Of a stretch of 64,000 nucleotides of DNA, positions 36,014 through 45,229 are shown piece by piece. Positions within the stretch are counted from its first letter, which is position 1. Each line of letters opens with the position of its first letter. The stretch is from positions 682,001-746,000 of the forward strand of contig NZ_QPKJ02000003.1 of the NCBI RefSeq assembly GCF_003344625.1. The letters run 5' to 3'. The stretch comes from Solirubrobacter deserti. GTDB taxonomy: Bacteria; Actinomycetota; Thermoleophilia; Solirubrobacterales; Solirubrobacteraceae. A model generated the notes under the pieces. The model had not been told where the DNA came from and made no database searches. It worked only from the letters and a program-made list of their open reading frames with translations. The translations under genes and the position numbers were made by a program.

Positions 36014-37470
36014 GCGAGTGGATCGATCCGCCGCCGGCGCACCCGCCGACCGTGGCGGTCGGCGCCGAGGCGTCGCGGCCGGCGTGGTCGCCGCCGAGCC
36101 GGTTCGTCGCCGCGCGCGACGCCGTGCCGGCGGCTTCGGCGCGGGCCGTGATCGCCGTCGCGGTCGGGGCCGGCGCGATCGTCGTGGGCTCACCGCTCGG
36201 GCTCGGGTTGAGCCTCGTGCTGCTGGCGATGGGCGTGATCGTCGCGCGCGTCAAGCGGATGGCGGTCGTGCCCACCGCGGATCTGCGGACGCGTCCGGCG
36301 CCGGACGTGCGCGACCGCTGGACGCTCGTGTGGTGGACGCTCGCGGCCGCGCTGGCGCTCGTGCCGGTGTTGCGGGCGGCGACCTGGGTCGTCGTGCCGT
36401 GCATGCTCGTCGCCGTGGCGGCGGCGTCGCTGGCCGCGGCGGACGGGCGGCGCTGGGGTGAGCTGTGGGCCGGGCTGGGCGCCGTGTGGGCGCGGCTGCC
36501 GCTCGGGCCGGTGCTCGCCGTGCTCAGCGCGGGCCGCGGCGCGGGGTTCGGCCCGGCGGCGCGCGGCGCGGTGCTGACCGCGCTCGTGCTGGCCGTGTTC
36601 GTGCCGCTGCTGGCCAGCGCGGACATGGCGTTCGCGGAGATCCTGGACACGGTCGCGCCGGGCTTCGACCTGCCGGTCACGCGTGCGTTCGTGATCGCCG
36701 CGTTCGTGGCCCTCGGTGGCGCGCTGCTGTACGTCGCCGTGGCGCCGTACCGGCCGCAGGCGGTCGCGGTCCGGCGCACGCTCGGCCGGGCCGAGTGGAC
36801 GCTGCCGCTCGGCGCGCTCGTCGCGCTGCTGGGCGGCTTCGCGGCGCTGCAGTTCGCGACGCTGTTCGCGGGCGACCGCCACGTGCTCCAGACCGCCGGC
36901 TTGACCTACGCCGAGTACGCGCGCTCCGGCTTCGCGCAGCTGCTGGTGGTCGCGGCGCTCACGCTCGCGGTGGTCGCCGCGGCGGGCCGCTGGGCGCGTG
37001 ACGGGGGCACGCTGTTGCGCGTGCTCCTCGCCGCGCTGTGCCTGCTCACGCTGGTGGTGCTGGCGTCGGCGCTCAAGCGGCTCGGCCTCTACGAGGAGGC
37101 GTACGGGTTCACGCGGCTGCGGTTCGTCGCGCACGCGATCCTGCTGTGGCTGGGCGCGCTGTTCGTGCTGGTCCTGCTCGCCCGCGGCGCGCAGTGGCTG
37201 CCGCGCGCGGCGCTCACGCTCACGCTCGCGACGTTCCTGGCGTTCGCGCTGGCCGACCCGGATCGCCGGATCGCGCAGTGGAACGTGGATCGCTTCGAGC
37301 GCACGGGCAAGGTCGACGCGGACTACCTCGGCTACCTCTCCGCCGACGCGATCCCCGCGTTGAAGGGCATGAGGTGCGTGCCGGACGTCCCGCGCTCGGA
37401 CGGCCTCGCCGGCCTGAACCTCGGCCGCGCGCAGGCGCGCGCTTCCGGGGTGCGCTCCAATGGCTGTTGA
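36010..37470 (+). CDS. DUF4173/DUF4153-type polytopic membrane protein
   Basis: A 486-residue protein with around ten to twelve predicted transmembrane helices and a Pro-rich cytoplasmic N-terminus. The DUF4173 hallmarks are GLTYAEYARSGFAQLLVVAAL (near 300) and LYEEAYGFTRLRFVAHAILLWLG (near 360). The C-terminal WNVDRFERTGKVDADYLGYLSADAIPAL is also typical. Function is unknown in the family. Tight coupling (ATGA from the kinase, TGATG into the methyltransferase) ties it to signalling. Confidence 0.8.
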   Translation: MSEWIDPPPAHPPTVAVGAEASRPAWSPPSRFVAARDAVPAASARAVIAVAVGAGAIVVGSPLGLGLSLVLLAMGVIVARVKRMAVVPTADLRTRPAPDVRDRWTLVWWTLAAALALVPVLRAATWVVVPCMLVAVAAASLAAADGRRWGELWAGLGAVWARLPLGPVLAVLSAGRGAGFGPAARGAVLTALVLAVFVPLLASADMAFAEILDTVAPGFDLPVTRAFVIAAFVALGGALLYVAVAPYRPQAVAVRRTLGRAEWTLPLGALVALLGGFAALQFATLFAGDRHVLQTAGLTYAEYARSGFAQLLVVAALTLAVVAAAGRWARDGGTLLRVLLAALCLLTLVVLASALKRLGLYEEAYGFTRLRFVAHAILLWLGALFVLVLLARGAQWLPRAALTLTLATFLAFALADPDRRIAQWNVDRFERTGKVDADYLGYLSADAIPALKGMRCVPDVPRSDGLAGLNLGRAQARASGVRSNGC

Positions 37471-38039
37471 TGCGTGAGTTCTACGAGGCGTTCTGGGCCG
37501 ACGCGCCGCAGGACCCCGAGCCGTACGAGTGGGAGCGCCGCAAGCGGCTCCTGCTCGCGGAGGTCCGGCCCGGCGACCGCGTGCTCGACCTGGGCTGCGG
37601 GGCGGGCCGCTTCCTGGCGCTGCTGGACGACGCGGTCGGCGTCGAGATCGCCGAGGAGGCCGCGCGGCGTGCCCGCGCCAACGTGCCCGGCGCGGACGTG
37701 CGGGTCGCCGAGGACACGCTGCCCGTCGGCCACGGCGAGTTCGACCTGGTCTGGTGCTCGGAGACGCTCGAGCACATCCCGGACGTCGGCGCCACGCTCA
37801 ACGAGCTCCGGCGCGTGCTGCGCCGCGGCGGCCGCGCGCTGATCACCGTCCCGTACCACGGCCGCGTGCAGGCGGCGATGGTCGCGCTCACGCGCTTCGA
37901 GACCCACTTCGACCCGCTCGGCCAGCACGTGCGCTTCTTCACGCGCCGCTCGCTGACCGCCGCGCTCGAGTTCGCCGGCTTCGAGGCGAGCGTCGGCCGC
38001 GACGGCCCGTTCCTGGTCGCCCGCGCGACGCGGACCTAG
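37470..38039 (+). CDS. SAM-dependent methyltransferase (type 11-like)
   Basis: A 189-residue methyltransferase. Motif I is VLDLGCGAGRFLALL, followed by VGVEIAEEAARRA and motif post-I/II FDLVWCSETLEHIPDVGATLNELRRVLRRGG, then ALITVPYHG and a GFEASVG ending. Similar proteins modify sugars, lipids or small molecules in surface-glycan clusters. Start overlaps the DUF4173 stop (TGATG). It ends in TAG within a CTAG shared with the convergent polymerase gene. Confidence 0.82.
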   Translation: MREFYEAFWADAPQDPEPYEWERRKRLLLAEVRPGDRVLDLGCGAGRFLALLDDAVGVEIAEEAARRARANVPGADVRVAEDTLPVGHGEFDLVWCSETLEHIPDVGATLNELRRVLRRGGRALITVPYHGRVQAAMVALTRFETHFDPLGQHVRFFTRRSLTAALEFAGFEASVGRDGPFLVARATRT

Positions 38040-40129
38040 GGCGTGCCCGCGATCGTGCGGGAGGCGACGACCACGTCCGACCAGCTGCGCCGGTGCCGCG
38101 GATCGAGGAAGAACGCCACCTGGAACGCGCTCAGGGCCCCGCGCGCGTCGCCCATCGAGAGCCGCGTCTGGCCCAGCCGGCGCCACGTCTCCACGTTGGC
38201 GGGCTCAAGCTCGATCGCGTCGCCAAGGGCGCGCAGCGCCGCCTCACGGTTCCCGCGCGCCTGCTCGATCGCGGCCAGCTCGAAGAGCGGATCCACCGCC
38301 AGTGGGTTGCGCTGATGGGCGATGCGGGCGATCGCCGCCGCCTGCGGGAGCTGGCCCTGCTCCACCCGCGCGAGCGCCGCGTCCTGCGCGTTCAACGCGC
38401 GGATCGGTTGCAGCGCGCTCCAGGACGCGACCAGCGCGATCACCACCACCAACGCGGCCACGGCGGCACGCGCCCGCAGCGGGGCGCGGGCGGGCTCGGG
38501 CTCGGGGGCGCCGAAGCGCTCACGCAGCGTGGGCAGCGAGACCACGAAGCCGGCGCAGATCAACGCGGTGAGCGCGTTCGCGGGCACGAACCACGTCCAG
38601 TCGACGGCGGAATGCACGCCGAAGACGATCACGACCACCGCCAGCGTCGCGACGCCCACGCGCTGCGCGTCCCAGTGCAGGTCCCGGTCCTTGCGGCGCA
38701 GACCGCTCGCCCGCGCCGCCGTCACCAGCCACGCGCCGGCGGCGAGCAGCGACAGCCCGAGCCCGATCCAGCCGAGGTCGGACATCGTCTGCGGGATGTA
38801 GCCGTGCGCGTGCTCGACCCGGCGCTCGTCCACCCGGTAGCGCAGCCGTAGCGTCCCGTAGGAACCGGCTCCCGTGCCCAGCCAGGGCGCCTGCGCGTGG
38901 ATCTTGGACGCCTCGCGCCAGTAGCGGGCGCGCCCGGAGGAGGTCTCGGTGAGGCGCGTCGGCGAGTTCGTCGGCGCGGACACGGCCGGGTCGGTGGCCT
39001 GCTTCCACGCCTTGGACAGCTGACCGCCGAGGCCGCCCGACGCGTTCGCCAGCATGATGATCACGACGACCGGGACGGCGAGCAGCGCGGCGACGAGCGT
39101 GCGGGCTGCGCGAGCGCGCGTCCGAGCGCCGGGGGGGTGGACCGCGGACAGGAAGCCGACCGCGAGCCCGGCGATCGTCGTGGTGACGAGCAACAGCAGC
39201 AGCAGCGCGCCGAGCGCCTGCCCGGAGTCGATGCGCAACGCGAGCTCCGCGCCGTCGCGCGTGAGGCCGTCCTGGGAGGACGCCCACACGAACAGCGGCA
39301 GGACGGTCAGCACCACGCCGGCGAGCGCGACCACGCCGCGCAGCCGCAGCGGCACGAACGCGAACCACAGCGCGAGCCCGATCGCGAGCGCGAGCAGCGC
39401 TCCGCGGCTGTAGGCCATCAGCAGTGCGGTCACGGCGATGCCGAGCCCCGGCCACGCGAGCACGTTGAACGCGGCGTGGCCGGAACGGCGCGCGGCCAGC
39501 CACAGCAAGGGCGGGATGCCGAGCGCGGCGGTCAACCCGACGCTGTTCCAGTAGTCCGAGGGTGGGCGCAGGCGCGCGAACGAGTCGTTCGGCGCGAGCA
39601 GGCCCGGGAAGACCTTCGACAGCAGCGACCAAAGCGACAGCGCCACGGCGCCGCACGCGATGCCGTACAGGACCGCGCTCCAGCGACCCGGCGCGAGGCG
39701 CCCGACCGCGAGCGCGCCCGCGAACGCCGCCAGATACGTGAGCGTGCGCATCGCCTCGATCCACGAGTCGTTCGGCATCAGCGACCACGTGATCGACGCC
39801 GTCGTGTACACCGCCAGCAGCGCGAACGAGGCGAGGGCCACGGCGCCGCGGAAGCGCGCCGGCGCGCCCGACACGCGCGGCGCCAGCAGCGCGAGCGCGA
39901 ACAGCGTCGCGCCCGCGAGCATGATCCCGATCTGGGTCCACGTGGTGCGCTCGAGCTGTGAGCCGCCGCGCGAAGCGAACGCCGTCGCCACGATGGCGAT
40001 CACGATCGCGATCGTCAGCGGATGCCCCGACCGCGGCGGTTCCGGAAGGTCCAGCGCCTGCAGCCGGCTCCGCAGCGCGCCCCGGGTCGCTACGTAGCGT
40101 CTACGACGGCGACGAGCGAGTGAGGACAC
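38036..40129 (-). CDS. O-antigen ligase/polymerase (Wzy-like) with TPR domain
   Basis: A 697-residue membrane protein. After a basic cytoplasmic N-terminus it has about twelve hydrophobic helices, with a Wzy_C/O-antigen-ligase segment (GRARYWREASKIHAQAPWLGTGAGSYGTLRLRYRVDERRVEHAHGYIPQTMSDLGWIGLGLSL) whose HAH-x-IP and GxG positions match the family's external loop. The final 120 residues form TPR-like helices (NREAALRALGDAIELEPANVETWRRLGQTRLSMGDARGALSAF). It probably polymerises or ligates the repeat units. GTG start, overlapping the upstream gene by 29 bp. Confidence 0.85.
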   Translation of the reverse strand: MSSLARRRRRRYVATRGALRSRLQALDLPEPPRSGHPLTIAIVIAIVATAFASRGGSQLERTTWTQIGIMLAGATLFALALLAPRVSGAPARFRGAVALASFALLAVYTTASITWSLMPNDSWIEAMRTLTYLAAFAGALAVGRLAPGRWSAVLYGIACGAVALSLWSLLSKVFPGLLAPNDSFARLRPPSDYWNSVGLTAALGIPPLLWLAARRSGHAAFNVLAWPGLGIAVTALLMAYSRGALLALAIGLALWFAFVPLRLRGVVALAGVVLTVLPLFVWASSQDGLTRDGAELALRIDSGQALGALLLLLLVTTTIAGLAVGFLSAVHPPGARTRARAARTLVAALLAVPVVVIIMLANASGGLGGQLSKAWKQATDPAVSAPTNSPTRLTETSSGRARYWREASKIHAQAPWLGTGAGSYGTLRLRYRVDERRVEHAHGYIPQTMSDLGWIGLGLSLLAAGAWLVTAARASGLRRKDRDLHWDAQRVGVATLAVVVIVFGVHSAVDWTWFVPANALTALICAGFVVSLPTLRERFGAPEPEPARAPLRARAAVAALVVVIALVASWSALQPIRALNAQDAALARVEQGQLPQAAAIARIAHQRNPLAVDPLFELAAIEQARGNREAALRALGDAIELEPANVETWRRLGQTRLSMGDARGALSAFQVAFFLDPRHRRSWSDVVVASRTIAGTP

Positions 40130-40703
40130 GGCGTCGGGCGAAGGGCACGGCCATCGCGATCGCTGCGGCCACCAGCAGCGCGAGGACGACGATCACCGTG
40201 CCCGGCAGATCGTTGCGGCCGACGCTCGCCGCCGGCGAGATCGGGCGGCCGTTGACCTCCACGGGCTCGCGGCCCTCGAGGTTGGCGCGGTCGATGGCCT
40301 TGAAGTCCTCCGGCGTCGAGGGGCCGATGACGATGCCCGGGTCGCGCCCCGAAGGCGTGGCGGAAGCAGCGGGTGCCGGACCCGAGTTCGTCGTGCCGCC
40401 CGTGCCGCCGGTGCTGTCGGACAACCCGCCGCCCCCGGAGCTGTTGTCGCCGCTGCTCGGGTCCTTGGTCGACGCCGTCTTCGCGGAGATCTCGCGCGAG
40501 AGCACGTCACCGCAGTCCGAGTACTCCTCGAGCTCGGCGGGCATGTCGTTGCGGGCGGCGCGCATCTCAGAGGCGGAATAGTCGCCCTGGAGGATTCCGT
40601 CGTCCGCGCAGTCGCGCAGGATGTCTTCGGTTCCCTGCGCGGAAGCGACCGAGGGGACGAGGAGCAGCGCCGCGAGCAAGGCCAAGAAGATGGTCCGTCG
40701 CAT
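40101..40703 (-). CDS. Secreted, membrane-anchored protein of unknown function
   Basis: A 200-residue protein with signal peptide MRRTIFLALLAALLLVPSVASA. A short conserved-looking domain follows (EDILRDCADDGILQGDYSASEMRAARNDMPAELEEYSDCGDVL), then a Ser/Gly/Thr-rich low-complexity linker. It ends with a single transmembrane helix (PGTVIVVLALLVAAAIAMAVPF) and a basic tail. The layout suggests an outward-facing domain tethered to the membrane. TAGCGT lies 10 nt before the ATG. The adjoining polymerase gene overlaps its 3' end. Confidence 0.68.
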   Translation of the reverse strand: MRRTIFLALLAALLLVPSVASAQGTEDILRDCADDGILQGDYSASEMRAARNDMPAELEEYSDCGDVLSREISAKTASTKDPSSGDNSSGGGGLSDSTGGTGGTTNSGPAPAASATPSGRDPGIVIGPSTPEDFKAIDRANLEGREPVEVNGRPISPAASVGRNDLPGTVIVVLALLVAAAIAMAVPFARRRVLTRSSPS

Positions 40704-40713
40704 TGGCAAGTTC

Positions 40714-40719
40714 ACGCTA
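40714..40719 (-). promoter_or_regulatory. -10 box for the secreted anchored protein
   Basis: TAGCGT on the minus strand ends 10 nt upstream of ATG 40703 and overlaps the stop of the preceding glycosyltransferase gene. Confidence 0.4.
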
Positions 40720-41685
40720 GCAGGCGGCCAGAGCGCGGGACATTCCCTGCGCCCAGGCGTCGTAGGTGTACGCGGCGACCTCATGCTTGGCGTTCTCCCC
40801 GAGGGTTCGGCGCAGCGCCGCGTCGTCCTTCAGACGGTGGATGGCGGCGCGCAGCGCGCGCACGTCACCCGCCGGGACGACGAGTCCGGTCTGCTCATGG
40901 CGCACGAGTCCGCCTGCGGCGGCCCCGACGGCGTCGGTCGCGATCACGGGAACTCCTTGGTGGAAGGCTTCGTTGACGACGAGCCCCCACGGCTCGAGAA
41001 AGTCACGCGTGGGGAGCGACGGCACTACTAAGACGTCGCTCCCGGCGTAGAGGTTGCGGAGTTGCTCGGGCGAGCGGTCGTGGGCGACCACCAGCGTGCC
41101 GACGTCAGCGGCCTGCTGGAGGATCTCGAAGCCCTTCTCCGGCGCGGGCCGGCCGGCGAACAGCAGCTGGAAGTCGCCGCGGCGGTCGGGCTCCGCGGGC
41201 GCTTCCCAGAACGCCGTGTCGACGGCCTGTGGCGCCTCGAACACCGGGCCCTTCGGGAGCTTGGTGCGGACGTAGGCGCTCACGTGCGGGCCGTAGGTCG
41301 CGATCGCGTCGGCGTTGCGGTAGATGTGGCGCAGCGGGAGGTAGGAGAGCGCGTGCGCGGGGGTGCGCGGGTGCGCCCAGATCGTCGCCCACAACACGAA
41401 CGGGACGCGGCCGGCGCGGGCGCCGGCGTAGGCCGCCGGCAGCGCCGTCCGGCCGGAGAGGCCCGCGATCACCGCGCGGTAGCGGCCGGAGGCGGCGAGG
41501 CGCGCGACGGCTCGCTGGGGCGGGTGCAGCGTCGGGAAGGGGAGCGCGGTCTGCGTTCCTCCGCCGCCGTGGCGCACGCCGCCGCCGATCAGCGCGAAGT
41601 GCACGTTCTCGCGCTCGTGCAGGGTCTGGAAGGCGCCGACGCGGAACGGCGGCGCGTGGTTGGTGACGAACAGGACGGGCTTCAT
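40717..41685 (-). CDS. Glycosyltransferase family 4-like (GT-B)
   Basis: A 322-residue transferase. The C-terminal GT-B half is clear: LLFAGRPAPEKGFEIL, SDVLVVPSLPTRDFLEPWGLVVNEAFHQGVPVIATDAVGAAAGGLVRHEQTGLVVPAGD with the E-x7-E type nucleotide-sugar-binding region. N-terminal half: MKPVLFVTNHAPPFRVGAFQTLHE. It starts within the stop of the previous glycosyltransferase (ATGA). Donor and acceptor are unknown. Confidence 0.85.
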   Translation of the reverse strand: MKPVLFVTNHAPPFRVGAFQTLHERENVHFALIGGGVRHGGGGTQTALPFPTLHPPQRAVARLAASGRYRAVIAGLSGRTALPAAYAGARAGRVPFVLWATIWAHPRTPAHALSYLPLRHIYRNADAIATYGPHVSAYVRTKLPKGPVFEAPQAVDTAFWEAPAEPDRRGDFQLLFAGRPAPEKGFEILQQAADVGTLVVAHDRSPEQLRNLYAGSDVLVVPSLPTRDFLEPWGLVVNEAFHQGVPVIATDAVGAAAGGLVRHEQTGLVVPAGDVRALRAAIHRLKDDAALRRTLGENAKHEVAAYTYDAWAQGMSRALAAC

Positions 41686-42776
41686 CGCAGCGCGTCCTCG
41701 TAGGCGGCGACGGTGGCCTCGCCGCACTGGCGCCAGGTGAAGTTCGCTTCGACGTTCGCTCGCGCCGCTCGCCCCAGGGCGGCGCGGTTGGCGAGCGTGT
41801 CGCGGATCGCGTGCTCGAGCTCGCCCGGGCCGGCCAGCGTCATCCCGCCGCCGCAGCGCGCGATCTCCTCCGGACCGGGTTCGCCGCGGGTCCCGATCGC
41901 GGGCAGGCCGGCGGCCATCGCCTCGATGTAGGCCACGCCGAACGCCTCCTCGGTGCTGGGCAGGACGAAGACGCCGGCCTTGCGGGCCTCCTGCAGCGCC
42001 TGGTCGGGTGCGAGCGCGCCGCGGAACACGACGTCCTTGCCGCGGGCGAGCTGCTGGAGGTTCGCGCGCTCCGGGCCGTCGCCGATGATCACGTAGCGCG
42101 CGTCCGGCGGCAGTGCGCGGATGACGTCGGCGTGGCGCTTGCGGGCGACGAGGTTGCCGACCGTGACGAGGTCGCTGCCGGTCGTGGTCCGCGGCGGGAC
42201 GTCCGTGCCGAGATGGACGACCCGGACGTCCTGCGCCCCGAGGTCGCGGCTGATGTCCGCGATGCCGGTGGAGTTGGCCAGGACGAGGCGGGCGGCGCGC
42301 AGCGAGCGCTCCACCACGGCTCGGCCCTTGGACCACTTCGTGGCCACGCCGAGCACGTCCCCGCCGTGGACGCTGACGACGGTCGGGAGGCCCAGGCGCC
42401 GCACCGCGTCACCCGCGGGAGCGGCGTAGTGCGCGTGCACGAGGTCGAACCGGCGGCCCTGCACGGCGAGCCGGAGCGAAGGGGCGGCCCACGCGCCCCA
42501 GGCCGGGTACGAGCGCGGGCGCGGCGGCGCCACGAACGGCGCGTACGTCACGCGGATGCCGTCCATCGTCGTGCGCAACGGCTGCTTGAGCGGCGCGATC
42601 AGCCGGCGGGCGTCGCGGGCCTTCAGCGCCGCCTTCGACGGCACGGGCCGGTGCAGGACGACGACCTCGACGTCCGCGCCCGCGTCCCGCGCCGCGAGCG
42701 CCTGGCGGTGCGCCCACACGCCGAGCGCCGGGTCCGCGACGCGCGGGTAGTACTCGGCGACGACGAGCACGCGCAT
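41682..42776 (-). CDS. Glycosyltransferase family 4
   Basis: A 364-residue GT-B enzyme. It has MRVLVVAEYYPRVADPALGVWAHRQALAARDAGADVEVVVLHRPV, HAHYAAPAGDAVRRLGLPTVVSVHGGDVL, LVTVGNLVARKRHADVIRAL, PDARYVIIGDGPERANLQQLA and VLPSTEEAFGVAYIEAMAAGLPAIGT (the EAFGVAYIEA nucleotide-sugar motif). It probably adds one residue of the repeat unit. Coupled to the downstream transferase by ATGA. Confidence 0.88.
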   Translation of the reverse strand: MRVLVVAEYYPRVADPALGVWAHRQALAARDAGADVEVVVLHRPVPSKAALKARDARRLIAPLKQPLRTTMDGIRVTYAPFVAPPRPRSYPAWGAWAAPSLRLAVQGRRFDLVHAHYAAPAGDAVRRLGLPTVVSVHGGDVLGVATKWSKGRAVVERSLRAARLVLANSTGIADISRDLGAQDVRVVHLGTDVPPRTTTGSDLVTVGNLVARKRHADVIRALPPDARYVIIGDGPERANLQQLARGKDVVFRGALAPDQALQEARKAGVFVLPSTEEAFGVAYIEAMAAGLPAIGTRGEPGPEEIARCGGGMTLAGPGELEHAIRDTLANRAALGRAARANVEANFTWRQCGEATVAAYEDALR

Positions 42777-42834
42777 CAGGCGCCGCTCCGCGGGGACGCC
42801 GCGCCGGCGAGCCCCGCCGCTTCTCGGCGCGTCC

Positions 42835-44466
42835 TCATACGCGCCGGTACTCCGCCACGGTCTCGCCGGCCTGCGTGCGCGTGACGTAGGCGCGGCCGTC
42901 GAGGAAGGCCTCCGCCTCGGCGATCGCCTCGTCCCGCGGGTACGACGCCGCCACGGGGCGCAGGTGGCGGACAGGGGTGGCGTCGACGATGCCGATCGGC
43001 CACTCGCGCTCGGCGGCGATCGCGCTCCAGCGGGCGTCGAGGCCCCAGCCCATGCGCAGGTCGGGGAACGGCAGCAGCTCGCGGGCGGCGCGCGCGGAGA
43101 GCGCCGTGACGGGGCCGATCTCGACGAACCGCGTGCGGCGCGCGAGCACGCCGGGGCGGCGGCGCGTCACGTCCCACGCGGCGTGGGAGGCGAACGCGTG
43201 CGCGGGCTGGGCCAGCTCGAAGCCGCAGCCCTCGGCCAGCGCGAGGAAGCGGTCGAGGAAGCCGCGCGGCAGCCGGACGTCGTCGTCGACGATCAGCAGC
43301 CAGTCCGCGTCCCCGATCGGTGCCGCCGCGAGCGCGGCGTTCACGTTGGCCCACTTGCCGGCGCCGGGGGCGGGCGGGGAGAGGTGGAGCGCGACGTCGT
43401 GGCGGGAGCGCGCGAGCTCGCGCCGCAGCCGCGCGACCGTCCGCAGGTGCTCCGGCCGCGCGACGCCGACCACGTGCACCCGCCGCCGCGGCAGCCGGCG
43501 CGCGGCGAGCCACGGCGCGGGCCGGGCGCGCAGCGCGGCCGCCGCGTCCTTGAGCGCGCCGACGAGCGCGGTGCGCCGGCCGAGCGTGCCGGAACGGCCG
43601 GACAGGTAGTCGGGATCCGTCGCGCTCGGCGGCGCGGGCCCCGGGTCCAGCGCCTCCACGAGCCGTCCGAGCGTGAGCGCGGTGAGCGTCACGCCCACCC
43701 CGCAGCGCCGCCGCACGATGTGGAACACGCAGCCCCCGAGCGTGCGCAGCTCGGCCGCGAGCGACGGCTCCGCGCGCTTGAACACGTCGTACCGGCGCGC
43801 CGCACGGCCGCGGTAGAAGTTGGCGCGCGACAGCGCCCGCAGCGTCGCGTCCCGCCCGGCGCGGCGGTGGTCGACGCCGGCCGCCGCCACGTAGCCGACG
43901 CTTCCGCCCGCCGCGCGCAGGCGCCGCTGCCAGTCCTCCTCGTCCCCCGCGCCGCCCAGCCGCTCATCGAACGGCCCGATGCGCTCGAGCGCGCTCCGGC
44001 GCAGCGCGAGGTTCGCGCCCCACACGAACTCGGCCTCGCGGTCCTCGGGACCGAGGTCGAGGGCGGTCACGGGCAGCGGCTCGCGCCCGCACGCGTGCAG
44101 GTTCGTCCCCTCGATGCGCGGGCGGATCGGCCCGCCGAGCGCCTCGTGCCCGGTGGCGGCCAGCAGCGCGGAGAGCCAGCCGGGCCAGACCTCGACGTCG
44201 TCGTCCAGGAAGCAGATCAGCTCGCCCGTGGAGTGAGTGACGCAGGCGTTGCGGGCGACGTTGATGCCGCGCGGTGCCCCGAGCGCCACGTAGCGGCCGC
44301 CGTGCTGTTCGACGAGGGCGCGGGTGGGGGCGTCCTCGGCGTCGTCCTCGACCACCACGATCTCGGCCTCGTGCGCGGCCGCCTGCGGAGCCACGGAGCG
44401 CAGCGCCACGGCGAGATAGTCGCGGCGGTTGCGGGTGGGGAAGACGATCGATGCGGGCGGCGCCAT
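42835..44466 (-). CDS. Two-domain glycosyltransferase family 2 protein
   Basis: A 543-residue protein with two GT-A domains. The first (about 5-230) has SIVFPTRNRRDYLAVALRSV, ICFLDDDVEVWPGWL (DDD metal motif), FVWGANLALRRSALERIGPFDERLGGAGDEEDW. The second (about 330-530) has VHVVGVARPEHLRTVARLRREL, KWANVNAAL, DWLLIVDDDVRLPRGFLDRFLAL and a later MGWGLDARW. Two different glycosyl donors or sequential additions are possible. The 58 bp between its stop and the next gene hold no feature I can name. Confidence 0.8.
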   Translation of the reverse strand: MAPPASIVFPTRNRRDYLAVALRSVAPQAAAHEAEIVVVEDDAEDAPTRALVEQHGGRYVALGAPRGINVARNACVTHSTGELICFLDDDVEVWPGWLSALLAATGHEALGGPIRPRIEGTNLHACGREPLPVTALDLGPEDREAEFVWGANLALRRSALERIGPFDERLGGAGDEEDWQRRLRAAGGSVGYVAAAGVDHRRAGRDATLRALSRANFYRGRAARRYDVFKRAEPSLAAELRTLGGCVFHIVRRRCGVGVTLTALTLGRLVEALDPGPAPPSATDPDYLSGRSGTLGRRTALVGALKDAAAALRARPAPWLAARRLPRRRVHVVGVARPEHLRTVARLRRELARSRHDVALHLSPPAPGAGKWANVNAALAAAPIGDADWLLIVDDDVRLPRGFLDRFLALAEGCGFELAQPAHAFASHAAWDVTRRRPGVLARRTRFVEIGPVTALSARAARELLPFPDLRMGWGLDARWSAIAAEREWPIGIVDATPVRHLRPVAASYPRDEAIAEAEAFLDGRAYVTRTQAGETVAEYRRV

Positions 44467-44479
44467 TCGCGCCGAGAGA

Positions 44480-45175
44480 TTAGGCGGCCGGAGCGAACCG
44501 GCCCGTCGCGACGAACGCCGCCTGGCGGGCGATGTCGACGGCGTTGTCGCCGATGCGCTCGAGCGCGCGGGCCATCATCGCGACCATGAAAGCGACCTCG
44601 CGGGTCCGCTCGTCGGCGCAGTTGGCGTGGACGGCGATCGCGAAGCAGCGCCGGTTGGCCTCGTTGATCTGCCGGTCATGCTCGAGCATCCGACGGGCGC
44701 CGTCGATGTCGCGCTCGGCGAACACCGTGCGCGCGTCGCTGAGCTGCTCCTGGGCCAGCTCCGCCATCTTGCCGAAGCACTGCAGCTGCGTCTCCGAGGG
44801 CCGCACGCCCGGGGGCAGCGCCGTGCACATCGTGCCGATGTTCGCGCACTGCGCGCCGATGCGCTCGAGCCGCTCGTTGACGTGCAGCAGCGCGATCGCG
44901 AGCCGCAGATCGCCGGCCACCGGCGCCTGCAGTGCCAGCACGGACAGCAGGCGGTCGTGCACCGCGGTGTGGCAGCGCTCGAGCTGCTCGTGCTCTGCAC
45001 TCAGCTGCTCGGCCGCGGCGGTGTCGCACGCCGTGGCGGCGGCGACGGCGCGCTTGACCCACTCGCCCTCGGCGGCCAGTTCCTCGAGCACGCGCGCCTC
45101 GGCCTCGGCCAGCCCGGCTTCCAGTGGCGACCGCGCCACCCGCCGGTAGGGCTCACGCACGGTAGGGAGGCTCAT
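44480..45175 (-). CDS. phoU: PhoU-family phosphate-signalling protein
   Basis: A 231-residue all-helical protein with two PhoU three-helix bundles. Repeated segments are LAEEGEWVKRAVAA/AEHEQLERCHTAVHDRLLSVLALQAPVAGDLRLAIALLHVNERLERIGAQCANIG and the later MVAMMARALERIGDNAVDIARQAAFVATG, both with the E/DRIGD/C-A metal-cluster motifs. It normally restrains Pst uptake and PhoR signalling. No pst or pho two-component genes are adjacent. It is divergent from the glycosyltransferase at 45230. Confidence 0.9.
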   Translation of the reverse strand: MSLPTVREPYRRVARSPLEAGLAEAEARVLEELAAEGEWVKRAVAAATACDTAAAEQLSAEHEQLERCHTAVHDRLLSVLALQAPVAGDLRLAIALLHVNERLERIGAQCANIGTMCTALPPGVRPSETQLQCFGKMAELAQEQLSDARTVFAERDIDGARRMLEHDRQINEANRRCFAIAVHANCADERTREVAFMVAMMARALERIGDNAVDIARQAAFVATGRFAPAA

Positions 45176-45215
45176 CCAGTCGACCTACCCCGCGCGGGCC
45201 CCGTTCGAATCGGGC

Positions 45216-45221
45216 TAGCCT
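45216..45221 (+). promoter_or_regulatory. -10 box for glycosyltransferase 45230
   Basis: TAGCCT ends 8 nt before the GTG, again with no Shine-Dalgarno; leaderless initiation is likely. Confidence 0.45.
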
Positions 45222-45229
45222 TGCCGCGC

